Shown in pieces: positions 1 to 8,793 of a stretch of DNA of 64,000 nt. The DNA is taken from NCBI GenBank assembly GCA_963724195.1, contig CAVRTQ010000027.1:124001-188000 (forward strand), written 5' to 3'. The DNA comes from Solirubrobacter sp963724195. GTDB taxonomy: Bacteria; Actinomycetota; Thermoleophilia; Solirubrobacterales; Solirubrobacteraceae. The number at the start of each line of letters is the position of its first letter. Position 1 is the stretch's first letter. A program made the translations under genes and the position numbers. The notes beneath the pieces are model-generated. The model was not told the DNA's origin, made no database searches, and saw only the letters and a list, made by a program, of their open reading frames with translations.

Positions 1-2417
1 TCGACGGTCGCGGTCACCTTCGGGCCTTCGGTGTCCTCCGCGTCACCGACGTAGTCGATGCGCATGAGCAGGCCGTTGCCGGCTTGGTCGCCGCGGCCGC
101 CGCCGGGCCAGGAGGCCGTGTAGAGCGCGCCGTCAGGGCCGAAGCGCGTGCCGAGCGCGAACGAGGCCGGGCCGGAGCCGAGCGTGCTGGGCGCGATGAA
201 CGGGTTGGCGCCGAGCAGCGTGTCGTCGGGCTTGAGCTTGGCCTCGGTCCACCAGTTCATCGAGCGGTTGTAGACGAGCCAGCTGCCGTCGAAGTAGGCC
301 GGCCACTTGGTCTCGGACGTGTTGTCCGGGTCGTAGCGGTAGATCGGGCCGGAGTTCGGCTCCTGCGAGCCGGACGCGGTCGGGATGCCGAACCGCGGTG
401 AGGTGGTGCCGTCGCGCTTGTGCCAGATCGTGGCGGGCACCGCCGGGCCGGGCAGGTTGGCCAGACCGGTGTTGAACGTCGACTCGTTGGGGATCTGCGC
501 GGCTGAGCAGTCGAAGCGCTCGCCGGTCGGGCCGCTCGGGTACTGGAAGCGGAAGTACGTGTTGGCCTGCGAGTTGTCGCCGGTGCAGAACGGCCAGCCG
601 TGGAAGCCGGGCTTGGTGATGTGGTTCCACTCGATGATGCCCGCGGGGCCGCGCGTCGCGCTGTTCGTCCCCGAGTCCGGCCCGTACTCGCCGACCACGA
701 CCACGCCGGGGCGCTTCGGGTCCGCGTGCACGGTGAACGGGTTGCGGAAGCCCATCGCGTAGATCTCGGGCTTCGTCTTCTCCGTCCCGACCGGGAACAT
801 GTTGCCCGCCGGGATGTCGTACGTCGTGCCCACGCCGGGCACGCCGTCCGCGTTCGCCCGCGGCTTGATGCGCAGGATCTTGCCGCGCAGGTCGTTCGTG
901 TTGGCCGCCGTGTTGCGCGCGTCGTAGCGGTGCTCGTAGCGCTGGTCGATCGGCGTCCAGTTGCGGTTCGCGTCGTACGGGTTGACGTCGTCGCCGACGC
1001 CGAGGTACAGGTTGCCCTGCGCGTCGAAGTCCATCCCGGCGCCGCCGGTGTGGGCCGGCCAGTTCGTGGTCGCGCCCTGCGGGCCGCCGTCGCCGTCGGG
1101 GGCCACCTTGACCTTCGGGACGCGGATGATCTCCTGCTCGTCGACCACCGCGGTGCCCGCGGCGTTGAGCTCGAAGCGCGAGACCACGTTGTGACCGAGC
1201 ACCATCCCGGCGCCCGCGTTCGGCCAGTTCAGCCCGTCGCCCCGCGGCGAGTAGTAGACGTAGACGTAGCGGTTCTGGGCGAAGTCCGGGTCCAGCGACA
1301 TGCCCAGGACACCGTCCTCGGACGCGCCGAGCGCGTCGGCGCGCGTCGGGATCGTCGCCACCACCGCCGTCTGCTGGGTCTTCGGGTCGTACATCCGCAC
1401 GCGGCCGCTGGAGGTGTGACCGGGCGCGCCGATCTCCGTCCAGTACACGCGCCCGTCGGACGCGATGTCGAGGCTCACGGGGCCGTTGAGGTCGGTCGCG
1501 AGCGTCGTGCGGCGGAAGTTGCTCCAGACCGTCGCGCGGCAGTCGTTGTCGTTGCCCGCCAGGCCGGCGGCCCACCGGACGCCGCCCGTCAGGAGCTTGA
1601 CGAGGTTGCTGGGCTGCCCGGCGACCGGGGTGTAGAGGTTGCCGTAGTGCCCGAGCGAGGTCGCGAACACGCGGCCGCCGTCGTAGTCACGGCACCAGGC
1701 CACCGGGTGGTCCTGGCCCATCGCCAGGTTGCCGGGGACGAAGCCGGGCGTGTTCTCGTCGAGCGTCGCGACCACGTGATGGGTCCCGCGCACGCTGCGA
1801 TTGAACATGTAGAACTCGTCGGCGATCGGGAACTCCATGGGGAGGTCCTTCGTCGCGACGTGGTTGCGGTCGGAGACACGGACGTTCGCGGTCTGCGGCG
1901 CGGCCGGATGGCCCGGCATGGTGGACCCGATGGCGCTGTCGCCCATCCCGTCCCACCAGTCCCAGCTGACCTCGCCCGCGCCGATGTCGGTCGCGAGGTG
2001 GTTGGCGATGATGCCGCCGCCGGCGTTCGTGAAGCCGCGGATCGCGGCGCGGTCCGTCGCGGACCACAGCGGTCCGGCGGCGCCGGAGCGCCCGTCGTTG
2101 CCGCCCGCGTTGAAGAAGAACACCGCGTCGTACCCGGCCAGGTTCGCGTCGGTGAAGATCCGCGGGTTCTTGTCCGGGTGCTGGCACTGCCCGGCCGCGG
2201 TGCCGTAGCCGTTGCAGTCCTCCCACGTGCTGTCGATGCCCGCCGCGGTGAGCGCGTCCCGCATCGGGCCGATGCCGCCGCTGATCGCCTCGCTGTGGCG
2301 ATGGGCGACGGTGCCCGTGTAGATCAACACCTTTGCGGCGGACGCTTCAGCCGCCGCCGCCCCTGAGACAGCGCAGGCCAGGGCAAAGACCCCTAGCCGC
2401 GCTCGAAGACCACGCAT
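1..2417 (-). CDS. Secreted ThuA-domain / glucose-sorbosone dehydrogenase fusion (3' end off window)
   Basis: The frame is open from the ATG at 2417 to the left edge, giving about 805 residues with no stop, so the C-terminus is missing. Residues 1-28 form a signal peptide ending near AEASA. Residues 29 to about 265 match a ThuA-like domain (a class I glutamine-amidotransferase-like fold), starting KVLIYTGTVAHRHSEAI and including the stretch FFFNAGGNDGRS. Residues from about 310 match the GSDH/PQQ-dependent sugar dehydrogenase beta-propeller, with EDGVLGMSLDPDF, LRGKILRIKP and IYAMGFRNPF. This pairing is known in large secreted carbohydrate-active proteins of soil bacteria. A role in extracellular sugar oxidation or binding is inferred from the family. 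The next gene downstream lies outside the window. The domain assignment is firm; substrate and full length are unknown. Confidence 0.85.
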   Translation of the reverse strand, partial: MRGLRARLGVFALACAVSGAAAAEASAAKVLIYTGTVAHRHSEAISGGIGPMRDALTAAGIDSTWEDCNGYGTAAGQCQHPDKNPRIFTDANLAGYDAVFFFNAGGNDGRSGAAGPLWSATDRAAIRGFTNAGGGIIANHLATDIGAGEVSWDWWDGMGDSAIGSTMPGHPAAPQTANVRVSDRNHVATKDLPMEFPIADEFYMFNRSVRGTHHVVATLDENTPGFVPGNLAMGQDHPVAWCRDYDGGRVFATSLGHYGNLYTPVAGQPSNLVKLLTGGVRWAAGLAGNDNDCRATVWSNFRRTTLATDLNGPVSLDIASDGRVYWTEIGAPGHTSSGRVRMYDPKTQQTAVVATIPTRADALGASEDGVLGMSLDPDFAQNRYVYVYYSPRGDGLNWPNAGAGMVLGHNVVSRFELNAAGTAVVDEQEIIRVPKVKVAPDGDGGPQGATTNWPAHTGGAGMDFDAQGNLYLGVGDDVNPYDANRNWTPIDQRYEHRYDARNTAANTNDLRGKILRIKPRANADGVPGVGTTYDIPAGNMFPVGTEKTKPEIYAMGFRNPFTVHADPKRPGVVVVGEYGPDSGTNSATRGPAGIIEWNHITKPGFHGWPFCTGDNSQANTYFRFQYPSGPTGERFDCSAAQIPNESTFNTGLANLPGPAVPATIWHKRDGTTSPRFGIPTASGSQEPNSGPIYRYDPDNTSETKWPAYFDGSWLVYNRSMNWWTEAKLKPDDTLLGANPFIAPSTLGSGPASFALGTRFGPDGALYTASWPGGGRGDQAGNGLLMRIDYVGDAEDTEGPKVTATV

Positions 2418-2570
2418 ATAGGCACGCCTCTCATCGGCGCCGCCGGGGCGGCGCGAACAACATCTCTCCTCCGTGCGCGACTCCTGCAGCCGCGCACGCG
2501 CGCACCTAATCAGACTCTCATGTCATTTGCGTCGCCAAGCGCCATCTTTTCGCGGATGGCCCACGAAATT

Positions 2571-2580
2571 GACAGCTGTC
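2571..2580. other. Perfect 10-bp palindrome GACAGCTGTC
   Basis: A perfect palindrome lies in the 188-bp gap between the start of the ThuA gene and the 3' end of the tRNA gene. It is preceded by TT, giving TTGACA, and followed by TGACAA. It could be an operator for the ThuA gene on the minus strand or part of a tRNA terminator. The function is not established. Confidence 0.3.
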
Positions 2581-2604
2581 TGACAATCCGGCGAAGCGAT
2601 TCAG

Positions 2605-2697
2605 CGGAGCGGCGCCGGAATCGAACCGACCCACCGCCGGGTTACGACGGCCCACGAGTTTTGAAGACCCGCTGGGGCACCAGCCCCGGGCCGCTCC
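2605..2697 (-). tRNA. selC: tRNA-Sec (anticodon UCA)
   Basis: Read on the minus strand, the 93-nt sequence has an 8-bp acceptor stem (GGAGCGGC pairing with GCCGCTCC), which is diagnostic of selenocysteine tRNA. It has an anticodon stem-loop with arms CGGGT and ACTCG around loop CTTCAAA (anticodon TCA), a long variable arm and a T-arm containing GGTTCGATTCC. The discriminator base is G, and CCA is not encoded. It decodes UGA as selenocysteine together with SelA, SelB and SelD, none of which is visible in this window. Its promoter places the transcription start at the mature 5' end. Confidence 0.93.
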
Positions 2698-2704
2698 AAG
2701 CAGC

Positions 2705-2732
2705 ACCCTAACTTGAGCCAAGGAAGTGCCAA
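2705..2732 (-). promoter_or_regulatory. Promoter of tRNA-Sec gene
   Basis: On the minus strand a -35 element TTGGCA (2727-2732) is followed by a 16-bp spacer and a -10 element TAGGGT (2705-2710). Only 7 nt separate the -10 box from the first base of the tRNA, so transcription should begin at or within a base of G1. E. coli selC is known to be transcribed without a 5' leader, which fits this arrangement. It is predicted from sequence only. Confidence 0.6.
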
Positions 2733-2756
2733 CGCCGGCGTGGGAGACATTCCCCC

Positions 2757-3536
2757 ATGCCGCCGATCCTCGACATCACCGATCTTGCCGACCGCTCCCG
2801 CGCAGCGGAGGCCACGGCTGAGGGTGCGGCGCTGTTCTACGCGTTCGGGAACTTCTGCGCGCTCGCCGCGAAGCCGGACCTCGCGACGCTGCACGCGATG
2901 AACGCGCTCAAGGGCCGTCCGCGCGACCAGGTCGGCAGCGTCACGACCACGCCGGAGCAGGGGAACCGGGTCTTCGACTGGGACGCCGTGAAGCTGCCGT
3001 GGAGCGCGCTCATGGGCACGATGGCCGATCTGCAGGCGCTCGGGCCGATCGGCTTCCGCGGGCCGGCGGCCGCGCACATCCCGGCGCACCTGACCGTCGA
3101 CGGCACGGTCCAGCTGATCACGCCGGGTGACAGCTGCCCCTCGAACGGGCTCATCGGCGAGGTGCTGGACCTGATCGGCGAGGAGCTCCTCTACATCACG
3201 TCAGCGAACCGCAACCAGCACGACACGCACTACGCGATCGGCGAGATCCGCAAGGAGTTCGGGCACCGCGACGACGTCGTGTTCATCGGCCACCGCAACG
3301 AGCGGGCGAACCGGCGCCGCTACCCGCACCATCGCCCGTGCTCGACGTCGATCGTCGGGTTCCAGACGGGCGAGCTCGTGCTCGAGCGCCACGGTTCACT
3401 CGACGCGGACCTCATTGCTCGTGTCGCCGCCAAGCACGGGCTGGGGCTCAGCGTGGTCGCTCACGAGCGGCTCCCCGTTCGCCGCTACCGGCATCCGCTC
3501 CCGATCACCCGGCGTGCTCGCGCGCTTGCGCTTTAG
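2757..3536 (+). CDS. Divergent YrdC/Sua5-like domain protein
   Basis: This 259-aa protein resembles the YrdC/Sua5/YciO fold (threonylcarbamoyl-AMP synthase family). The landmarks are a basic segment LKGRPRDQ near residue 50, a central SCPSNGLIGEVL, ITSANRNQHDT near residue 150 corresponding to the family SANxSG loop, and RPCSTSIVGFQTGELV near residue 196 corresponding to PSTIVD. The SANxSG glycine and threonine are not conserved, so it may be a paralogue rather than the tRNA t6A enzyme TsaC. The ATG at 2757 has a GGGAGA ribosome-binding site about 9 nt upstream. The last 141 bp overlap the 3' end of the convergent iron permease gene, which is unusually long for a real overlap and may mean that one stop codon has been lost to an indel. 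Confidence 0.6.
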   Translation: MPPILDITDLADRSRAAEATAEGAALFYAFGNFCALAAKPDLATLHAMNALKGRPRDQVGSVTTTPEQGNRVFDWDAVKLPWSALMGTMADLQALGPIGFRGPAAAHIPAHLTVDGTVQLITPGDSCPSNGLIGEVLDLIGEELLYITSANRNQHDTHYAIGEIRKEFGHRDDVVFIGHRNERANRRRYPHHRPCSTSIVGFQTGELVLERHGSLDADLIARVAAKHGLGLSVVAHERLPVRRYRHPLPITRRARALAL

Positions 3537-5810
3537 GCGCCGGCGCGGGCGCTTGACCTTCAGCTCCTGGGCGAGGTAGTAGGAACCGATGACGAAGATC
3601 GCGGCGGCGATCTGCGCGCCGATGGTCTCCACCGTCGGGTAGACGCCGAGCCACAGGCCCGGCCAGTACGGGAGTGAGAGGTCGATCGGCGTGATCGGGA
3701 TCCAGCCCGTGCCCTGCATCGTGCGCGCGGTCTGGCCGACCATCACGACCAGCACGAACCCGATGAAGACGCCGGTGACGATCAGCATCTTCTTGTAGGG
3801 CAGCTTGCGCTGGAGGAAGAAGGTGACGGCGCCGACGGCGAACGTCAGCGCCAGCCCGAGGGTCGCGCCTTCCACCACGGTCGCGGTGCCGGCGGAGAGC
3901 TGCAGCGACTGCAGGAACAGCACCGTCTCGAACCCCTCGCGGTACACGCTGGTGAGACCGAGGACGAACAGGCCGATCGCCTGCGCGGAGAAGAAGCCGG
4001 TCCGTTCCAGCTTCTCGTAGCGCTTGCGCTGGCGGTGGAACTTGGCGATCCACTCGGACCAGTAGACCTTGTGGAAGAACCAGTTCGTGATCAGCAGCAG
4101 GACGCCGATGGCGATCAGCCCGACCACCGCCTCGAGCCTCTCGCCGTAGCGCTCCAGTGACTTCAGGAGCGTGATCGCGAGGACCCAGGTGATGATCGAG
4201 ACGATCAGGCCCGCGAACGCGCCGATGAACACGGGCCGCCGGAGCCGGCGCCGCATCCCGACCATGCTCGCCGTGATCGCGGCGAGGATCAGCACGCCTT
4301 CCAGCCCTTCGCGGAAGACGATGATCGCGCTGTTGGTGACGACCGTGGCCTTGTTGGCGGAGTCGCCGAGCGTGGCGGCGGCGTCGCCGAGCTTGGTGTC
4401 CAGCGCGAGGCGGGTCTCGCGGATCTCGCGCCGGGGCGCCCGGTTCGCGATCTGGGTGGCCAGGCCGTCCTGGCCGGCGGCGCCGAACCAGATCAGGCCC
4501 TCGATGTCGAGCGCGAGGCCTGGGTCGAAGCTGCGCAGACGGCGCTCCGGACCGAACTCGAAGAACGCGTAGGCCTCCAGCCGGGCCTGCTCGGCCTGGC
4601 GGTACTGGCCGGCGCCGACGGCGGCCTCCATCCGGTCCAGCGTGAGCGCGATCAGGTCGTAGTCGGACTCGTCGGTCGGCTCGGTCCACGCCTTCGGCAT
4701 CGCGGCCTTGAGCGCGGTCTCGGCGGTGGCCTCGACCTGTTCGACCTGCTCGTGGGTGGCGACGCCTTCCTTGTTCTTGTTCGCGAACTCGACGAGCTTG
4801 CCGAGCTCCGTGATCGCGTCGGCGGCGGTCTGCGTGCGGGCGGCGTCGCGCTTGGCGAGCTGGTCGCGCAGGTCCGCGAACGCGCCGACGGCGCCGGTGC
4901 GGAAGGCGACGGCCTCCTGGATCTCGAAGTCGCGCGTGACGTTCGTGTCCTTCACGCCGCGGCCGTACTCCACCGGGACGAGCTCCAGGAACTGCAGGAG
5001 CTGCTGGGCGCGGCGGGCGGCCTCTTCCGGCGTGAACGGGGCGGCGGTGAAGCCGGTGAGCGCCTTCTCCGCGGCGTCGATCGTCCCCGGGAGCCCGTCG
5101 AAGGCGGCTTGCGCCTGCTCCGCGGCCGGCGCGCCGCGGTCCTCGGCGTAGCGCGGCGCGAGGATCGCGAAGTAGCCCGCGGCCTGGGCGGACGCCTCGG
5201 CCTGGCGGGCCGGGAGGTTCTGCTCGATGCCGCGGCGGACGTCGGCGAGCAGCTCCCGCAGGCGCGCCTGGTAGGCGTCGAGGAGGTCCTTCGTCACGGC
5301 CTGGGTCGCGGCCTTGGGCGCGAGCGTGCCGCGGCCGAGCTGCTCGAGGGCGAGCGTTCCCTCCGCGCCCGGGCGGGTGAAGCGTGTGGCCGTGCGGTAC
5401 TCGCGCAGGAGCAGCCAGCGCCGCGCGGTGTCGGCGTCGCCGCGCGCGGCCGCTTCGGTGGTGACGGCGTAGGCGCCGCGGAACAGCCCGGCGCGGACCG
5501 TCCCGCGGGCGGCGGCGAGCGCGGCGGAGTCGTCGTCTCGGGCCGCCGTGGCCGCGGCCTGGAGGCCGTCCTCGATGGCTTCGTCGGCGGCGGGATCGGC
5601 CTCGGCGATGGTCGACTCGAACTCGCCCGCGTACGCCTTGCGGGCGCGCGCGGCGTCGCTCGCCGCCGCGTCCGTGCCGGAGAGGACCAGCTCGGTCTGG
5701 GCGTCGAAGAGGCCGTCGGTGACCGTCCCCGCCGTCTCCCACGGCGCCTGTGCGTGCGCCGCGGGAGCGAGGAAGAGCAGCGCCGCCGTAAGGGCCAGCG
5801 CGATCCGCAT
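3396..5810 (-). CDS. efeU: FTR1/EfeU-type iron permease with long N-terminal extracytoplasmic domain
   Basis: The 804-aa protein starts with a signal peptide (residues 1-20, ending AHAQA). It continues with about 470 residues of Ala/Glu/Arg-rich helical sequence and then an FTR1 membrane domain from about residue 490 to 755. Two hallmark iron-binding REGxE motifs are present: REGLEG near residue 499 and REGFET near residue 625, with seven predicted hydrophobic helices. A basic tail follows. E. coli EfeU is only about 276 aa, so the N-terminal module is an added domain, probably related to imelysin/EfeO-type helical bundles. The start codon directly follows the stop of the efeO-like gene (0-bp spacing), implying one operon. 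The likely role is import of ferric or ferrous iron across the membrane with EfeO. No EfeB peroxidase is seen here. Confidence 0.88.
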   Translation of the reverse strand: MRIALALTAALLFLAPAAHAQAPWETAGTVTDGLFDAQTELVLSGTDAAASDAARARKAYAGEFESTIAEADPAADEAIEDGLQAAATAARDDDSAALAAARGTVRAGLFRGAYAVTTEAAARGDADTARRWLLLREYRTATRFTRPGAEGTLALEQLGRGTLAPKAATQAVTKDLLDAYQARLRELLADVRRGIEQNLPARQAEASAQAAGYFAILAPRYAEDRGAPAAEQAQAAFDGLPGTIDAAEKALTGFTAAPFTPEEAARRAQQLLQFLELVPVEYGRGVKDTNVTRDFEIQEAVAFRTGAVGAFADLRDQLAKRDAARTQTAADAITELGKLVEFANKNKEGVATHEQVEQVEATAETALKAAMPKAWTEPTDESDYDLIALTLDRMEAAVGAGQYRQAEQARLEAYAFFEFGPERRLRSFDPGLALDIEGLIWFGAAGQDGLATQIANRAPRREIRETRLALDTKLGDAAATLGDSANKATVVTNSAIIVFREGLEGVLILAAITASMVGMRRRLRRPVFIGAFAGLIVSIITWVLAITLLKSLERYGERLEAVVGLIAIGVLLLITNWFFHKVYWSEWIAKFHRQRKRYEKLERTGFFSAQAIGLFVLGLTSVYREGFETVLFLQSLQLSAGTATVVEGATLGLALTFAVGAVTFFLQRKLPYKKMLIVTGVFIGFVLVVMVGQTARTMQGTGWIPITPIDLSLPYWPGLWLGVYPTVETIGAQIAAAIFVIGSYYLAQELKVKRPRRRLKRKRASTPGDRERMPVAANGEPLVSDHAEPQPVLGGDTSNEVRVE

Positions 5811-6905
5811 CTAGGACTCCAGCTTCAGGTTCAGCTTGCCCGCCTGCTGGGACACCTGGCCCGCGATCGCCTCGGCGCGGCCCTGGGCATCCGACCCGAG
5901 CGTGTCGGCTTCCTCGGCGGTGAACTGCTTGCCGCCCTCCTCCTCGGTCAGGAGGCGCTCGGCGAAGTCGTGCAGGTCCTTGAGCTGCGTGGCCGTCTGC
6001 TCGGCGCCGTCGGGGTCGCTCGCCTCGATGCTCGGCTTGACGTTGTCGTAGATCAGCACGATGCCGCCGAGGATGTCGCGGATGTCCGACAGGCGGGAGG
6101 TGGCCACGAAGCCCTTCTCGTCGGCGTCGTTACCCGCGATGAAGCGGGAGTTCTTCCAGGCGGCGAAGTACTCGGACATGGTCGGCGTCATCACGACCAC
6201 GGCGGTGAACGCGTCCTCCATCTTCGGCTCCCACGCCTTGGCGGCCGCGTCGAGCTCCTGCGCGTACTTGGCGAACTCGGTCGAGGCGGCCAGCATGAAC
6301 TGCGCGTCGGGCAGCGCCTCGGGGAACGCGACCTTGCCGTCGCCGTCCAGGTCGGGCTCCACGCCCTTGGCCACGAACTTCGGCTCGGTACCGAACGCGG
6401 ACGTCTCCACGAGCGCGAAGAAGTTGCCGGGCTGCTTGAACTCGCGCCCGTCCTCGGTCTTGAAGCTGAACGGGACCGCGCTCTCCGGATCGGAGCCGTC
6501 GCTGCCGGCGTCGATGATCACGTCGAAGTCGGCGAGCTCGGGCACGCCCGCCACGACGCCCTCCATCTCCTCGTAATCCGGGTTGGCCTTGATGTGGTCT
6601 TCCTGCAGCTTCGTGACCGCGGCCTCGACCTCGGCGCGCTTGGTCTTGAGCAGCTCCGCGTAGTCGAAGTCGGTCGACTTCGCCAGGTCGTAGTAGGCCT
6701 GCGCGTCCGTGTTGAGCGTCCCGACGGACGTCACCAGGCGCTGCGTGTGGTCCAGCAGGTAGGCCTTGATCGCGCCGAGGTCTGCGGACTGGGCGGCGGC
6801 GGGCGTGGCCTTGGGGGTTGAGGAAGCGGTGGGCTCTTCGTCCCCTCCACACGCGCTGACGACGAGTGCGAGAAGGGCGAGCGCCACAACGATGATGCGC
6901 GACAT
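5811..6905 (-). CDS. efeO: EfeO/imelysin-like iron-uptake lipoprotein
   Basis: The 364-aa protein has a lipoprotein signal LALVVSACGG with the lipidated Cys at residue 19, then a low-complexity Thr/Ala/Pro linker. An all-helical body rich in Asp and Glu follows (acidic stretch AGSDGSDPE, calcium-like DLDGDGK). It lies immediately upstream of the FTR1 permease with adjoining stop and start codons, which is the EfeUO arrangement, so it is probably the substrate-binding lipoprotein on the outer face of the membrane. I do not see a clear HxxE imelysin motif, and part of the assignment rests on context. No cupredoxin domain is visible, unlike E. coli EfeO. Confidence 0.7.
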   Translation of the reverse strand: MSRIIVVALALLALVVSACGGDEEPTASSTPKATPAAAQSADLGAIKAYLLDHTQRLVTSVGTLNTDAQAYYDLAKSTDFDYAELLKTKRAEVEAAVTKLQEDHIKANPDYEEMEGVVAGVPELADFDVIIDAGSDGSDPESAVPFSFKTEDGREFKQPGNFFALVETSAFGTEPKFVAKGVEPDLDGDGKVAFPEALPDAQFMLAASTEFAKYAQELDAAAKAWEPKMEDAFTAVVVMTPTMSEYFAAWKNSRFIAGNDADEKGFVATSRLSDIRDILGGIVLIYDNVKPSIEASDPDGAEQTATQLKDLHDFAERLLTEEEGGKQFTAEEADTLGSDAQGRAEAIAGQVSQQAGKLNLKLES

Positions 6906-6933
6906 GGGTCTCCGTATTAGGGGACCCGAATTC

Positions 6934-7881
6934 CTACCACACCAGTTGGAGAAGTGCTGCCTCCCGTTCGGCGCTCATGTTCGGCGGGCGGTGCTCGGCG
7001 CGGTAGTCGCCGATCGCTTCCTCGCCCCCGTTTTCCAACCATGTGCGGATGTCCTGGACGGTTTCGGCGACCGGTCGGGTGGTGAGCCCGGCCTCCTGGG
7101 CCTTGGCGGTGGCGATGCGCCACGTCCCCGGATAGGCGTCGGCCGGCAGCCACATCGGGAGCTCCGTCCACGGCTCGACCTCGGCTGCGACGAGCTTCTC
7201 GTCGGGGATCCACACGAGCTCGGCGTCCCCGGCCGCGCCGAGGAGCTCGCCCCACGTCGTCTGCCCGATCGGGCCCGTGCCGTTGAACGCGCCGGCGATG
7301 CGCTGCTCGGCGAGGTCGAGGCAGAAGCGCGCGAGGTCCCGCGCGTCGATGATCTGCAGCTCCCGGTCGGGGCTCCCCGGTGCCGGCACCGTCCCGCCCG
7401 CGGCGATCCGGCGCACCCACCACGGCAGGCGGAAGATGTTGTCGTACGTGCCGACGATCAGCCCCGCGCGCACGGTGGCGAAGCGTCCGCCCATGGCGGC
7501 GTGCGCGACGCGTTCCGACGCCGCCTTGCCCTGCCCGTAGCCCTCGCCGTCCTGCCACGTCGGCGAGTCCTCGTCCACCGGCTGCTCCGGCCAGTCCGGA
7601 TAGGCGTTGCAGCTCGACACGAACACGTAGTGGCCAACGTCGAGTGACGCGCTGGCCTCGACCTGCTCGGGCTCGAAGCCGGACGTGTCGATCGCGGCGT
7701 CCCACGCGCGGCCTTTGAGCGGCGTGACGTCGGCGCGGTCGCCGATCACGTGCTCGGCGCCGGGATTCGGCTCGCCGTGGAGCCCGCGGCTGTAGATCGT
7801 GACCTCGTGGCCGCGCTCCAGCGCTGCGTTGACCACGTGGCGGCCGAGGAAGACGGTGCCGCCGAGGACGAGGAGCTTCAT
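6934..7881 (-). CDS. NAD-dependent epimerase/dehydratase family protein
   Basis: The 315-aa extended SDR protein begins MKLLVLGGTVFLGRHVV, with the Rossmann GGTxFxG variant of GxxGxxG. An active-site region YGQGKAASE follows, corresponding to YxxxK near residue 120. It resembles the group annotated as reductase or isoflavone-reductase-like epimerases of Actinobacteria; the substrate is not predictable. The start is the ATG at 7881. The ORF stays open upstream into the next gene's wrong frame, so the ATG plus MKLLVLGG homology decides the start. It is the last gene before the divergent iron genes' promoter gap of 28 bp. Confidence 0.8.
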   Translation of the reverse strand: MKLLVLGGTVFLGRHVVNAALERGHEVTIYSRGLHGEPNPGAEHVIGDRADVTPLKGRAWDAAIDTSGFEPEQVEASASLDVGHYVFVSSCNAYPDWPEQPVDEDSPTWQDGEGYGQGKAASERVAHAAMGGRFATVRAGLIVGTYDNIFRLPWWVRRIAAGGTVPAPGSPDRELQIIDARDLARFCLDLAEQRIAGAFNGTGPIGQTTWGELLGAAGDAELVWIPDEKLVAAEVEPWTELPMWLPADAYPGTWRIATAKAQEAGLTTRPVAETVQDIRTWLENGGEEAIGDYRAEHRPPNMSAEREAALLQLVW

Positions 7882-7910
7882 GACGCGCAACGTATCAGTT
7901 GCGCGTCTGC

Positions 7911-8793
7911 TTACGGCAACCCGTGCTCCAAGGCGCCCTTCACGGAGGCGTCCAGCGCATTCAGCCGGTACAGCGCCAGCGCCTCGGCCGACCCGAACCG
8001 GCGCCCCGGCAGCGCGTCCGCCCCGTGGTGGCCCAGCACGCAGTGCATCAAGGCCAACCGCCGGTCGTCCGGCAGCTCGTACCCATCCAACAACCGCTGG
8101 CCCAGGACCACATGGCCGAGCAGCCGGCCCTCGTCGGACAACCCGATCTCGGCGCCGTAGGTGAACTCGCGCGTCTTGCCGAGGTCGTGGACCAGGGCGG
8201 CGGTGATCAGCAGGTCCGAATTGAGACGCGGGTGGAGCTGGCAGGCCTCCAGGGCCAGCGTGCCCACCGCGACGGTGTGCTCCAGCAACCCGCCCAGGTA
8301 GGCGTGGTGCCCGGCGCGAGAGCAGGGCGCGCGGCGCCACTCGCGCTCGCAACGCGCTGTCGCTCAACACACGGTCCAGGAACGCCCGGTAGGCGGGATC
8401 GTGGACTTCGCGGGCGAGGTGCTCGAGGAACCCGTCGAGCTCGTCCAGGTCCCGGTAGGCGACCGGGAGGAACGAGGTGGGGTCGGTGGTCTCGGCCTTC
8501 GTGACGCCGCGGACCTCGAGCTGGAGCTCGTCGCGGAAGCGCTCGACGCGACCCTCCACCCGCACGAGGTCGCCCTTCTCGAAGCGGCCCGCCAGCACGT
8601 CGGCGTCGCGAAAGGCGCGGCCCGCGATCGTGCCCGTCTTGTCGCGGAACTCGAGCGCGAGGTAGGGCGAGCCGGAGCGCGCCGTCAGCCGGTCCTTGCG
8701 TGAGCAGGCGAAGACGGCGTCGACGGGGTCTCCCGCGCGGAGTGAGGCGATCGTCGTGATGGCCCCAATACTGACGCGGTACCGTGAACTCAT
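7911..8793 (-). CDS. YhaM-like OB-fold/HD-domain 3'-5' exoribonuclease (frameshifted)
   Basis: The N-terminal half, in the frame of 8793, carries an OB fold: TIASLRAGDPVDAVFACSRK and LALEFRDKTGTIAGRAF. The C-terminal half, in the frame ending at the TAA at 7911, is an HD domain with HHAYLGGLLEHT, LVHDLGKTREF and MHCVLGHHG. Joining them requires removal of one base at about 8338-8348, which restores EWRRAPCSRAGHHAYLGG. This OB plus HD order is that of YhaM/CBF1 exoribonucleases (3'-5' degradation of RNA and ssDNA, metal-dependent). The start ATG at 8793 overlaps the start codon of the divergent PAC2 gene within a shared CATG. A second copy of the family lies at 58521-59413. Confidence 0.8.

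Noticed and set aside
6906..6933. Iron box (IdeR/DtxR site) before the efeO-like gene
   Set aside because: ATTAGGGGA in a 28-bp gap is a poor half-match without the second half.
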